21,296 bases of DNA, taken from positions 1-21,296 of the forward strand of contig CBFGRV010000051.1 in the NCBI GenBank assembly GCA_965651265.1, read 5' to 3'. Shown one piece after another: positions 1 to 7,553 of this stretch. The notes under the pieces are model-generated. The model was not told the DNA's origin, made no database searches, and worked only from the letters and a program-made list of their open reading frames with translations. Positions within the stretch are counted from its first letter, which is position 1; the number at the start of each line of letters is the position of its first letter. This stretch comes from CBFGRV01 sp965651265 (lineage in GTDB: Bacteria; Bacteroidota; Rhodothermia; Rhodothermales; VXPQ01). Both the position numbers and the translations under genes were made by a program.

Positions 1-227
1 GAGTAACCCTCGAGGGCATTGCGCAACGCATACTCCTCCTCCTCCACATCCCTGACACCCACAATGGAGCCGTCGTCATCCACCCCCAGCAGCAGCCGTC
101 CGCCGCTGGTGTTGGCGAAGGCGATGATTTCCTTCGCAATGCGTGCAGGTTTAGGCACTTTACGCTTGAATTCGAGATTCGCACCCTCGCCCAGCGAGGC
201 GAGCTGCGTCAGCTCCTGCAGCGTCAT
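1..227 (-). CDS. AlbA_2 (Schlafen-like) domain protein, N-terminal part only
   Basis: Translation from the ATG at 225-227 gives about 75 residues before the gene runs off the left edge, so the C-terminal part is missing. The N-terminus reads MTLQELTQLASLGEGANLEFK, then a segment with AKEIIAFANTSGGRLLLGVDD and GSIVGV. The pattern GE..NLEFK, then IxAFANTxGGxLLxGVxD is typical of the AlbA_2 (Schlafen AAA_4) domain found at the front of putative transcriptional regulators and ATP-binding proteins. An in-frame TAA lies six codons upstream of the ATG, which limits the start. No Shine-Dalgarno is visible. The gene lies 140 bp downstream of gpsA and could have its own promoter. Its specific function cannot be stated from this fragment. 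Confidence 0.75.
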   Translation of the reverse strand, partial: MTLQELTQLASLGEGANLEFKRKVPKPARIAKEIIAFANTSGGRLLLGVDDDGSIVGVRDVEEEEYALRNALEGY

Positions 228-367
228 GGCGAAGCCAGGTTGTTATCGGGGAAACTAATTCAACACGCCCCGGACAAGATAGAGGATGTGGAAAACTGCC
301 CGAAACGGGTGTTCAACTGGTTAGTGCTGAGATGGTTACGGCGAAGATAGGTAGCGTCGCCGGGGCA

Positions 368-1396
368 CTACTCCTGGAGAATGTCCGGCAGCCAGTCCTC
401 GTGTTTCGGCTCCCGTGTCATGAGCTCGTCTACGGCCACCTGGGGCGCCTTGCCCTCGAAAAGTATCGCGTGCACGGCCTCCGTGATGGGCATTTCTATC
501 TGGTACTTTTCGGCCAGCTCGTAAACGGACTGGGTCGTGCGCACGCCCTCGGCAATCATACTCATTTCCTGCTCGACCTCTTCCAGGCGCTTTCCCTTCC
601 CGATTTGCTCGCCCACGTAGCGATTGCGGCTGTGCCGGCTCATGCAGGTAACGACGAGGTCGCCGATGCCGGCGAGGCCGGAGAATGTCGAGGCGGACGC
701 CCCCATCACCAGCCCCAGTCGCGTGATCTCGGCCAGGCCGCGCGTGACGATGGCCGCCTTCGTGTTGTCGCCATAGCCCAGACCATCGGAGATTCCGGCC
801 GCGATGGCCATGATGTTTTTCACCGAACCGGAGATCTCGACGCCTCTCACATCCTGATTGACGTAGACGCGCAGCCGCCGCGTCATGAACGCATCCTGGA
901 TGGCTCGCCCCACCTGCAGCGAATAGGCCGCCGCCACGACCGTCGTCGGCTTCTCCTCAACGACTTCCTCCGCGTGACTCGGTCCGGAGACAATGCCGAT
1001 GTTCGACCGCGGCACGGCATCGAGTACCTGATCGAGCACCTGTGTGGTCGTGAGCAGTGTGCGGTTCTCGATGCCCTTCGCCACCGACACGCAGACTATG
1101 TCCGGCCGCGCGAGAGCCTTGACGCGCTCGGCGCAGTCTCGCACGGCCTGCGACGGCGTGGAGAAAACCCAGAAACGCCTACCCTGGATCGCTTCTTCGA
1201 TGTCTGAAGTGACCGAGATGGAATCGGGGAGGACGGCGCCGGGAAGATATGTGGGGTTATGCCGATCCCTCGCCATGATTTCGGCGGCTTCCGGCCGGCG
1301 CGCCCAGAGAGCGACATCGTGTCCTTCCTTGGCGAGTATAATGGCGAGCGCTGTGCCCCAGCTACCCGCGCCGAGCATGGCGATTCGCTTGGCCAC
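368..1396 (-). CDS. gpsA: NAD(P)-dependent glycerol-3-phosphate dehydrogenase
   Basis: The 342-residue product matches the usual GpsA length of about 330-340. It reduces dihydroxyacetone phosphate to sn-glycerol-3-phosphate in the cytoplasm, the entry point of phospholipid synthesis. The Rossmann nucleotide-binding loop GAGSWGTALA is at residues 9-18. SVAKGIE (104-110) and SGPSHAEEV (137-145) follow. The catalytic lysine region SGSVKNIMAIAAGISDGLGY runs from 189 with K193, and GIGDLVVTC is at 243-251. The start codon is GTG; an in-frame TAG three codons upstream rules out a longer form, and the next ATG (residue 7) would cut into the dinucleotide fold. The gene follows plsY by 42 bp, which places glycerol-3-phosphate production beside its acylation. 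Identification is secure. Confidence 0.97.
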   Translation of the reverse strand: MAKRIAMLGAGSWGTALAIILAKEGHDVALWARRPEAAEIMARDRHNPTYLPGAVLPDSISVTSDIEEAIQGRRFWVFSTPSQAVRDCAERVKALARPDIVCVSVAKGIENRTLLTTTQVLDQVLDAVPRSNIGIVSGPSHAEEVVEEKPTTVVAAAYSLQVGRAIQDAFMTRRLRVYVNQDVRGVEISGSVKNIMAIAAGISDGLGYGDNTKAAIVTRGLAEITRLGLVMGASASTFSGLAGIGDLVVTCMSRHSRNRYVGEQIGKGKRLEEVEQEMSMIAEGVRTTQSVYELAEKYQIEMPITEAVHAILFEGKAPQVAVDELMTREPKHEDWLPDILQE

Positions 1397-1438
1397 AGGA
1401 CTCTATGGTAAAGACGAACTGATGTTGGCTACGGCGGA

Positions 1439-2122
1439 CTAAATCTCTCCCTTTCCACGAAGTCCACGGGCCGGGCGAAAAGAGCGAAGTCGGCTTTCCG
1501 TTCCGTGTAGCAGGCGTTGGATGTTCGAACGGTGGGCAATGATTATGCTCGTCGCCATGATGATGCTGAAGATGAGAAGACTCGGATCCAGCGATTCGAT
1601 GCCGAAAACGTAGCGTCTAATGGCGATGGCCGATGGAAAAGCGACGACAGCAGATAGCGAGGCTAACGACACATATCGGGACGAGAGCAGCACGATCACG
1701 AAAACGCCAAGTGTGATCCACATCGTAATCGGCGTGAGCGCGAAAAGTACTCCCGCCGACGTGTTGACGCCCTTTCCGCCTTTGAATCCAGCCCACAGTG
1801 GGTACATGTGGCCCGCCACGGCGGCCATCCCGGCCATCAGACGAACGACCGTCTCCATCTGCCAGACATCGATGCCCGAGGGCAGTGAATCGAGGCGAAT
1901 CGAAGCAATCACGCCCGCCGCCAACAAGCCCTTACCGAGGTCCACAATCGTGGCGAGCATACCCGCTTTCCAGCCGAGCACTCGAAAGACGTTCGTCGCG
2001 CCCGCATTGCCGCTTCCATATCGGCGCACATCCACTCCGTAGAGTAACTGGCCGATCCAGACGCTGCCCGGAATCGAGCCGACCAGGTAACTAAGAATCA
2101 GAATGACTACGAGCGACAACAT
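1439..2122 (-). CDS. plsY: Glycerol-3-phosphate acyltransferase PlsY (acyl-phosphate dependent)
   Basis: The 227-residue integral membrane protein transfers an acyl group from acyl-phosphate to glycerol-3-phosphate, giving lysophosphatidic acid. The three conserved PlsY loops are visible: GSIPGSVWIGQ (15-25), RRYGSGNAGATNVFRVLG (33-50) and GHMYPLWAGFKGGKGVNTSAG (104-124, the glycine-rich substrate loop). AHRSNIQRLLHG lies near the C-terminus at 196-207. Hydrophobic stretches at about 2-27, 54-75, 92-110, 125-147, 152-168 and 181-196 fit the polytopic fold. The C-terminus is a basic tail of about 20 residues. gpsA lies 42 bp downstream and makes its substrate. The ATG start has no clear Shine-Dalgarno, but a possible promoter box lies about 50 nt upstream. 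Confidence 0.97.
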   Translation of the reverse strand: MLSLVVILILSYLVGSIPGSVWIGQLLYGVDVRRYGSGNAGATNVFRVLGWKAGMLATIVDLGKGLLAAGVIASIRLDSLPSGIDVWQMETVVRLMAGMAAVAGHMYPLWAGFKGGKGVNTSAGVLFALTPITMWITLGVFVIVLLSSRYVSLASLSAVVAFPSAIAIRRYVFGIESLDPSLLIFSIIMATSIIIAHRSNIQRLLHGTESRLRSFRPARGLRGKGEI

Positions 2123-2172
2123 GACACCAGAGGACGTTGAAAATCCGGAGAAAAGCGGTTCCAGAGCTCCGA

Positions 2173-2180
2173 CAAATATA
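2173..2180 (-). promoter_or_regulatory. Possible promoter box (TATATTTG) upstream of plsY
   Basis: Read on the minus strand this is TATATTTG, an exact match to the TAnnTTTG -7 element described for Bacteroidota housekeeping promoters. It lies in the 132-bp gap between purM and plsY, about 50 nt before the plsY ATG. I do not see a convincing TTG at the expected -33 distance, so the site is only a candidate. It would separate plsY-gpsA transcription from the purM side. Confidence 0.35.
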
Positions 2181-2254
2181 ACGATTTCACTACAGCACTT
2201 GGTTTCCAGGGATCCTCATTCTCAAACATCATGAATCGTGCCGGGCTCGGCGAT

Positions 2255-3259
2255 TCACAGAATTTGTGTCGTCTTCCCGATCACTACAGGCTCCTCGCGG
2301 AGGGTCTGCAGCACGGCGACGGCCCGGTCCACGTCCGGCTCCGCGACGATAATAATAAGCCCGATCCCAAGGTTAAAGGTTCGGCGCATGTCGTCTTCCG
2401 GCACGTTGCCCAGTCTCTGGATGAGATCGAAAATCGGAGGTCTCGTCCATGCCGAGTAATCGACCTCGAAATCAACGCCATCCGGCAGGATGCGGGCCGT
2501 GTTTCCGGGGATGCCTCCGCCCGTGACGTGGACGAATCCTCGAGCCAGGCCGGCATCGATCAGGCCGCGAATTGGCCGTAGGTAGGATCGATGCACCGCC
2601 AAAAGCGCCTCGCCTATCGTCGCACCACCAAGCTCTTCGGGGGAGTCGCCTACCTCAAAGTGCTCGAATAGCACCTTGCGGGCCAGCGAATAGCCATTCG
2701 TGTGAAGGCCCGTCGACGGCAGCCCGATGAGCACATCACCTCTTTCGATCGCGCTTCCATCAAGGATCTGATCCTTCTCCACGATTCCCACGATAGTGCC
2801 GGCCAGATCATACTCACCCTCTGCGTAGAGATCGGGCATCTCCGCCGTCTCGCCGCCAATAAGAGCGCAGCCGTTGTCCTTGCAGGCTGTGGCGAATCCG
2901 CGAATGACGTCCTCCGCCACCCCTGGGTCGAGCTTACCGGTGGAGAAGTAATCCAGGAAGTAGAGCGGCTCAGCGCCGCACACCGCAATGTCGTTGACGC
3001 AGTGATTGACGAGGTCACGGCCGACCGTATCGTGGCGCCGCATACGAAACGCTACCTTCAGCTTGGTCCCGACCCCATCAACGGATGACACAAGCACCGG
3101 CTTTCGATAGGCTTTCAAGTCTAGCTCGAAAAACGCACCAAACGCACCGATATCCGCCAGGACACCGGGCGTGAACGTCTCGCGGACGATCGGTTTGATG
3201 CGCTGGACCGTCTCTTCGCCCGCGTCGATGTCGACGCCGGCATCGCGGTAGGTGGTCAT
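2255..3259 (-). CDS. purM: Phosphoribosylformylglycinamidine cyclo-ligase (AIR synthetase)
   Basis: The 334-residue product catalyses the ATP-dependent closure of formylglycinamidine ribonucleotide to 5-aminoimidazole ribonucleotide, step five of purine synthesis. Visible family motifs are VSSVDGVGTKLKVAF (57-71), the HCVNDIAVCGAEPLYFLDYF block (86-105), GCALIGGETAEMPDLY (130-145), GLPSTGLHTNGYSLARK near 179-195 and HVTGGGIPGN near 244. Length and order match standalone bacterial PurM, with no PurD or PurN fusion. The ATG start at 3257-3259 follows the isoprenoid-synthase-like gene by 51 bp, and the first residues MTTYRDAGVDIDAGEE are typical of the family N-terminus. No other purine genes are in the window, so the gene seems detached from a pur operon. 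Confidence 0.97.
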   Translation of the reverse strand: MTTYRDAGVDIDAGEETVQRIKPIVRETFTPGVLADIGAFGAFFELDLKAYRKPVLVSSVDGVGTKLKVAFRMRRHDTVGRDLVNHCVNDIAVCGAEPLYFLDYFSTGKLDPGVAEDVIRGFATACKDNGCALIGGETAEMPDLYAEGEYDLAGTIVGIVEKDQILDGSAIERGDVLIGLPSTGLHTNGYSLARKVLFEHFEVGDSPEELGGATIGEALLAVHRSYLRPIRGLIDAGLARGFVHVTGGGIPGNTARILPDGVDFEVDYSAWTRPPIFDLIQRLGNVPEDDMRRTFNLGIGLIIIVAEPDVDRAVAVLQTLREEPVVIGKTTQIL

Positions 3260-3310
3260 ATGACGTTGCTCGGTAGCCGTTGCTTTGCAGCTTTCGGTTA
3301 TGGATGACGT

Positions 3311-4147
3311 TCAGTGCGAACGGAAGGTAGTGCGCCCGAATCGCGCCTGCACGCGAGCCTGTGCTCGCTGGTACCGCGACAATCGAACGGGCCGTGAAAA
3401 TACGTCGTAATCCCGCCGGACGATCTCGTTGAGGACTTCCAGGCCCCCGAACCACCATCGTTTGAACGCTCCGGCGTATCTACGCGGTAAGTCGGCCGGC
3501 AAGGGCTCGCTTTGTGCGAACGCATCCTTGGCGCGGATGGTCTGCTTCCAGAGCAATCTCCGCATCTTTTCATCGACTTGCCCGGCGCGGAGCTGCTCGA
3601 TGCTGACACCACTCTGCTCCAGATCGGCTTCCGGAATGAAGATCCAGTCACGCGCGGCGTCGCGAGGCAACGTCATCAGTCGCCCCACCCAGAACATCCC
3701 CCTCGCAAATTCGCCCACATAGCGCAGCTGCCAGGACCCGGACGCACCCGCCAGGTGCGCGATCAACGCCGCGTGCGCCCCGGCGAAGTGGTCGATGAAC
3801 TGGTTGATGGCACGATTGTCGGCAAAACGTATTGGTCCCTTGAAATGGTGCGCTTCGTAAACCTGAGTAGCCATCAGATCTAGCGGGAGCTTGTGGTCGG
3901 ATGATGCCAGATACGCCGCGGCCGCCACGTCCGCAGGAACGACCTTTAGCGGCTCGCCGCGACCGGCCTTCTGCGACTCTGCCTCGAAGTAGGCACGAAG
4001 ATCGTCGCCGTCCAGGGCAGGCGCTCGCGCATCCAAGAGGGCCACGTGAAACTGCCACAAGGCGCGGGCGGCCGCTCGCTTCGGACGGGGCAAGCCATCA
4101 TCATAGAATGGTCTCGGCAGTTGCTCGTCTTGCAACCTCGCGCTCAC
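3311..4147 (-). CDS. Divergent squalene/phytoene synthase-family protein
   Basis: The 278-residue product resembles the trans-isoprenyl (head-to-head) synthase family in length, alpha-helical character and local motifs. The second aspartate motif survives as RDAARD (D163, D167), followed by WIFIPEADLEQSGVSIEQL (168-186), which matches the family's (V/I)xLPxxxLxxxGVS segment. The first motif, usually FCRxxDDxxD, aligns with residues 33-42 (FHVALLDARA): only one of three aspartates (D39) remains and the arginine is gone. The GTG start overlaps the aconitase stop as GTGA and is preceded by GGAGGT, so the gene is probably translationally coupled to acn. It could be a true but divergent synthase or a non-catalytic homologue in the manner of mitochondrial NDUFAF6. 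The family call is fairly sure; the function is open. Confidence 0.7.
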   Translation of the reverse strand: MSARLQDEQLPRPFYDDGLPRPKRAAARALWQFHVALLDARAPALDGDDLRAYFEAESQKAGRGEPLKVVPADVAAAAYLASSDHKLPLDLMATQVYEAHHFKGPIRFADNRAINQFIDHFAGAHAALIAHLAGASGSWQLRYVGEFARGMFWVGRLMTLPRDAARDWIFIPEADLEQSGVSIEQLRAGQVDEKMRRLLWKQTIRAKDAFAQSEPLPADLPRRYAGAFKRWWFGGLEVLNEIVRRDYDVFSRPVRLSRYQRAQARVQARFGRTTFRSH

Positions 4148-6099
4148 GCAACCTCCATTTCACTCCTGATAACGTTGATCTGGCTGCCGGCCAGCACCAT
4201 CGCGACCTCGCGACGCGTCAAATCGTGCGTCATTGCAAAAGTATAATTTCTCATAGAGTTGCGGACTTGGATCGCGCCTCCGTCCGCAAGGCTTCGGCGC
4301 AGATCCTCGATAACGAGCACATCACCCTGTTGGATGCGATCGAAGTCCGACAGGTCCGCGAAGGTCAGCGGGAGTATACCGAAATTGGCAAGGTTCTGCC
4401 GGTGAATGCGCGCGAATGATTTGGCGAGCACGATGCGCAGACCCAAATACCGCGGCACCAGGGCGGCGTGCTCGCGGCTCGATCCTTGACCATAGTTCTC
4501 ACCACCCATGACAAAAAAGCCAGTCCGCTGGTGAGCCCTGGCGCGTTCAGAGAACGTTTCGTCGATCTGCTCGAAGACGAAGCGGCTGATCTCCGGGATG
4601 TTGCTGCGGAACGGAAGGATTCGGGAACCGGCCGGCATGATCTCGTCCGTGGAGACGTCGTCACCGACCTTGAGCAGTATCGGCCCTTCGATCCGATGCG
4701 GCAGCGGGTCGAGCTCGGGCAGCGTGACCACGTTCGGGCCCTTTTCAAGCTCGATCTCCCGGCCGTCTACCGGAGGCGGTACGAGTTGCTCCGTGTTGAT
4801 GAGAATGTCGTCGGGTTCGCTGATGCGGGGATAGCGCAACCCGTAGAGTTGTTCGAGGTCGCGGGGATCGGTGATCTTCCCCGTCAGGGCCGACGCGGCG
4901 GCCGTTTCGGGACTGCACAGATATACGGAGTCCTCTTTCGTTCCGCTTCTGCCGGGGAAATTCCGCGGCACCGTACGCAAGCTGATGCGCCCCGTGGCCG
5001 GAGCCTGCCCCATCCCGATGCAGCCGTTGCATCCGGCCTGATGGATACGCGCGCCGGAACGCGTCAGCTTCTGGAGATAGCCATACTCCATCAGGTTTTC
5101 CAGGATCTGACGCGACGTGGGATTGACATCGAACGACACCCGATCGTGGACCTGTAGGCCGTCGACGATGGCCGCGGCGACGGCGAAATCGCGAAAACCC
5201 GGGTTCGCCGACGAGCCCACGTAGCTCTGGTAAATTTCCCGGCCCTCGACGTCACGAACCGGTACGACCTTGCCCGGGCTGCTAGGCAAAGCGATGAGCG
5301 GCTCAAGCTGCGACAGATCGATCTCATCCTGGACGTCGTACTCCGCGTCTGCATCAGCGACGAGCTCGATCCAGTCCTGCTCTCTGCCTTGCGACCTGAG
5401 GAAGCGGCGCACCGTCTGATCCGATGGGAAGACCGTGCTGGTGGCTCCGAGCTCCGTGCCCATGTTGGCGATCACGTGGCGATCCATGGCGGAGAGTTCA
5501 TCCTGCCCCGGCCCGAAGTATTCGATGACCCGGCCAAGTCCGCCATCCACATCGTGGCGGCGCAGCATCTCGAGGATGATGTCCTTGGCGCTCACCCAGT
5601 CGGGAAGTTGTCCGGTAAGGCGAACGCCCCAGACTTCAGGCATCTGGATGTGATAGGGCTTGCCGGCCATGGCCAATGCCACCTCCAGCCCGCCCGCTCC
5701 CATGGCCAGCATGCCGATCGCGCCGGCGGCCGGCGTGTGGGAATCTGATCCGAGGAGTGTTTTGCCCGGTCTCCCGAAGCGCTCCTGGTGCACCGGATGG
5801 CTTACCCCATTCCCCGGACGGCTATACCAGACACCGAACTTCTTGCACGCGGACCTCAGAAACAGATGGTCGTCAGGATTGCGGAAGTCGGTCTGGAGGA
5901 GGTTGTGATCCACGTACTGCGCGGAAAGCTCGGTCCGCACGCGCGGCACGTTCATGGCCTCGAACTCCAGCATCACCATAGTGCCCGTGGCGTCCTGGGT
6001 GAGGGTCTGGTCGATGCTCAGCGCGATCTCCGCGCCCGGCCGCATCTCGCCATCAACCAGATGGCTTTCAATGAGCTTCTGCGTGACGTTCTGCCCCAT
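4144..6099 (-). CDS. acn: Aconitate hydratase, short Aquifex-type
   Basis: The product interconverts citrate and isocitrate in the TCA cycle. I place the start at the ATG at 6097-6099 (651 residues): it is directly preceded by GGAGGAGTC and gives the family N-terminus MGQNVTQKLIESHLVDG. An upstream ATG at 6120 adds seven residues and lacks this support. Numbering from 6099, the core holds LLGSDSHTPAAGAIGMLAMG (115-134), YVGSSANPGFRDFA (293-306), GCNGCIG (356-362), PRNFPGRSG (378-386), YLCSPETAAASALTG (393-407) and the swivel-domain ENYGQGSSREHAA (534-546). The canonical GSCTN cysteine is Ser297, while the CxxC pair (357, 360) is kept and an unusual Cys395 sits in YLCSPE. The length of about 650 separates it from the roughly 750-900 residue aconitases. 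Its stop overlaps the next gene. Confidence 0.93.
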   Translation of the reverse strand: MGQNVTQKLIESHLVDGEMRPGAEIALSIDQTLTQDATGTMVMLEFEAMNVPRVRTELSAQYVDHNLLQTDFRNPDDHLFLRSACKKFGVWYSRPGNGVSHPVHQERFGRPGKTLLGSDSHTPAAGAIGMLAMGAGGLEVALAMAGKPYHIQMPEVWGVRLTGQLPDWVSAKDIILEMLRRHDVDGGLGRVIEYFGPGQDELSAMDRHVIANMGTELGATSTVFPSDQTVRRFLRSQGREQDWIELVADADAEYDVQDEIDLSQLEPLIALPSSPGKVVPVRDVEGREIYQSYVGSSANPGFRDFAVAAAIVDGLQVHDRVSFDVNPTSRQILENLMEYGYLQKLTRSGARIHQAGCNGCIGMGQAPATGRISLRTVPRNFPGRSGTKEDSVYLCSPETAAASALTGKITDPRDLEQLYGLRYPRISEPDDILINTEQLVPPPVDGREIELEKGPNVVTLPELDPLPHRIEGPILLKVGDDVSTDEIMPAGSRILPFRSNIPEISRFVFEQIDETFSERARAHQRTGFFVMGGENYGQGSSREHAALVPRYLGLRIVLAKSFARIHRQNLANFGILPLTFADLSDFDRIQQGDVLVIEDLRRSLADGGAIQVRNSMRNYTFAMTHDLTRREVAMVLAGSQINVIRSEMEVA

Positions 6100-6101
6100 G
6101 A

Positions 6102-6108
6102 CTCCTCC
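6102..6108 (-). promoter_or_regulatory. Shine-Dalgarno deciding the acn start
   Basis: On the minus strand this reads GGAGGAG and lies 2-3 nt before the ATG at 6099. It falls inside the coding frame of the alternative upstream start at 6120, which argues for the downstream start. Confidence 0.7.
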
Positions 6109-6197
6109 ATTTCGGTCCATCCAGCCGCCTTTGTCTGGTACAGCCTACGCTCAAGATTGATCGGAGGCCGGCCGTCCGCGTGACAAGGTTGTCGAGA

Positions 6198-6986
6198 TTA
6201 CTCCCTCGACTGCCACGGAGGCGCCGTATTACTCAAAAACGATGCGATGCCCGCGCGGCAATCATCGGTAGCCCGCGCCTGTGCGTTTATTTCGACGGCA
6301 TGCTGAACGGCCTCGTGAAGTGTCATTCCGGGCACGGCTGCCAGAAGTTCCTTTGTGAGCCGGATGGCCGTAGGGCTCACCTCATGCGCGATCTGGTCAG
6401 CGATTTCACCTACGGCCGCGTCGAGATTCTCAGGCTGGACGGCCTGCGAGATCAGTCCGATGCCCGCCGCCTCCCCGGCATTGATCTGGCGGCCCGTCAG
6501 GAAGAGATCGCGTGCCGGCGCCTCGCCGATCTTCCGGAGGATGAATACGGAGACGATGGCGGGAATAAACCCGATGCGTACCTCCGTGAATCCGAGTCTT
6601 GCGTCGGCCGACGCGATTGACAAGTCACAGACGGCGGCGAGTCCACATCCCCCGGCGATCGCGTGACCGTTGATTCTTGCAATAACGGCTTTCGGATGGG
6701 TGTAGATCTGGACAAAAAGATCGGCCAGCCTCCGTGAATCGGCGCGGTTTTGCTCAAGAGAAGCCGCCTGCAGCCGCTGCAAATCGGCCAGATCGGCTCC
6801 GGCGGAGAACACAGGCCCTGCCCCGGTTAGAATCACCGCGCGCACGGCGTCGTCACGCCCGGCCTCCGCCAGTGCCTCGGAAAGACCGGCGACCAGCTCC
6901 GCATTGAGCGCGTTACGCTTGTCGGGACGGTTCATCGTCAGCGTCGCGACGCGCCCGCGTACGTTATATTCGACGAGCTGCTCCAT
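6198..6986 (-). CDS. Crotonase-family enoyl-CoA hydratase/isomerase, possibly methylglutaconyl-CoA hydratase
   Basis: The 262-residue product is of normal crotonase length. MNRPDKRNALN (18-28) and the CoA-binding, oxyanion-hole segment FSAGADLADLQ (60-70) are present, as are INGHAIAGGCGLAAVCDLSI (105-124) and GFTEVRIGFIPAI (132-144). The second catalytic glutamate is present (E135). The first, the E of GGGCEL in rat mitochondrial hydratase, is replaced by G115. That pattern occurs in hydratases such as those of leucine degradation and in other crotonases, so I do not give a gene symbol. I chose the ATG at 6984-6986; a TTG two codons upstream (6992) is possible but less likely. No Shine-Dalgarno is seen. 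acn lies 98 bp downstream. Confidence 0.88.
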   Translation of the reverse strand: MEQLVEYNVRGRVATLTMNRPDKRNALNAELVAGLSEALAEAGRDDAVRAVILTGAGPVFSAGADLADLQRLQAASLEQNRADSRRLADLFVQIYTHPKAVIARINGHAIAGGCGLAAVCDLSIASADARLGFTEVRIGFIPAIVSVFILRKIGEAPARDLFLTGRQINAGEAAGIGLISQAVQPENLDAAVGEIADQIAHEVSPTAIRLTKELLAAVPGMTLHEAVQHAVEINAQARATDDCRAGIASFLSNTAPPWQSRE

Positions 6987-7033
6987 AGCCAACGGTTTGC
7001 GATATCTGCATCGGACACCTCTCGGTGCCCCGT

Positions 7034-7061
7034 AAGCTAACTCGTCCGTTTACGATTGCAA
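7034..7061 (-). promoter_or_regulatory. Candidate promoter for the crotonase-family gene
   Basis: On the minus strand TTGCAA (7061-7056) is followed after 16 nt by TAGCTT (7039-7034). Read as a Bacteroidota-type promoter, TTG is followed after 19 nt by TAGCTTAC, which fits TAnnTTTG at 6 of 8 positions. It lies about 50 nt upstream of the crotonase ATG, in the 159-bp gap after the HPF/RaiA gene. Both boxes are imperfect, so this is only a candidate. Confidence 0.3.
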
Positions 7062-7145
7062 GCGTCTCGACACGCGGCAAGGGCCTAATCCCTGGGGCGC
7101 CGCGGCGATGTGGGACCTAGCCGGCCCACCGCGCACGCGTTCCCA

Positions 7146-7541
7146 TTACTCGGCCTTCCGTGCGAGCGGCGATACCGCCAGCGTCTCCTTTGCTTTGCGG
7201 GCGCCCTCGCGTGATCCCTCGATGAGGCGATCTCGCCAGGCACTCGTTTCCCGGAAAAGCCGATGCTTCATCTGGACGATGGCATTGTGCAAGCTGGACC
7301 CCGCCCCCTCCACACGAATGAACCGACCCGGCAACGTGAGATTCGCCTCGGCACGATAGGCCTGCTCGACTCGCCGCCCCTTCGTGTATCTTCGGGTGGT
7401 GCGCTCCAGCTCAACGTCAACCTTGACGGGATCAGGGCGCAGCTCGCTGATCGGAAGCAACGCCTCCTCCAGTTTGGTCTTTACGAACCCCTCGAGACGT
7501 TCATCAATGCTAATGCGAGTTCCCTTTATGGTGACGTTCAT
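7146..7541 (-). CDS. HPF/RaiA-type ribosome-associated protein (short form)
   Basis: The open frame extends upstream to 7670, but the start is best placed at the ATG at 7539-7541. It is preceded by a strong GGGGAGG five nucleotides away and gives MNVTIKGTRISIDERLEGFV, the usual beginning of ribosome hibernation factors. The 131-residue product has the expected beta-alpha-beta-beta-beta-alpha flow: KGTRISIDERLEGFVKTKLEE (6-26), VKVDVELERT (39-48), YRAEANLTLPGRFIRVEG (62-79) and the helix SSLHNAIVQMKHRLFRE (82-98). It lacks the long C-terminal dimerisation domain of long HPF. Family members bind the 30S decoding centre and silence ribosomes in stationary phase. The gene stands alone, 231 bp after thrC. 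The protein is divergent, so the call rests on pattern rather than invariant residues. Confidence 0.65.
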   Translation of the reverse strand: MNVTIKGTRISIDERLEGFVKTKLEEALLPISELRPDPVKVDVELERTTRRYTKGRRVEQAYRAEANLTLPGRFIRVEGAGSSLHNAIVQMKHRLFRETSAWRDRLIEGSREGARKAKETLAVSPLARKAE

Positions 7542-7546
7542 AATTA

Positions 7547-7553
7547 CCTCCCC
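7547..7553 (-). promoter_or_regulatory. Strong Shine-Dalgarno of the HPF/RaiA gene
   Basis: The minus strand reads AAGGGGAGGTAATT then ATG. The spacing is ideal and it is the strongest ribosome-binding site I saw in the window. It fixes the start at 7541 rather than at 7670. Confidence 0.8.

Noticed and set aside
298..310. CCCG-AAA-CGGG hairpin followed on the minus strand by a short TTTT, downstream of gpsA
   Set aside because: The stem is only four base pairs and the T-run is short and offset, so I do not call it a terminator.
6182..6193. Inverted repeat GACAA-GG-TTGTC just after the crotonase gene
   Set aside because: A 2-nt loop cannot form a stable hairpin and no T-run follows. It could be a coincidence.
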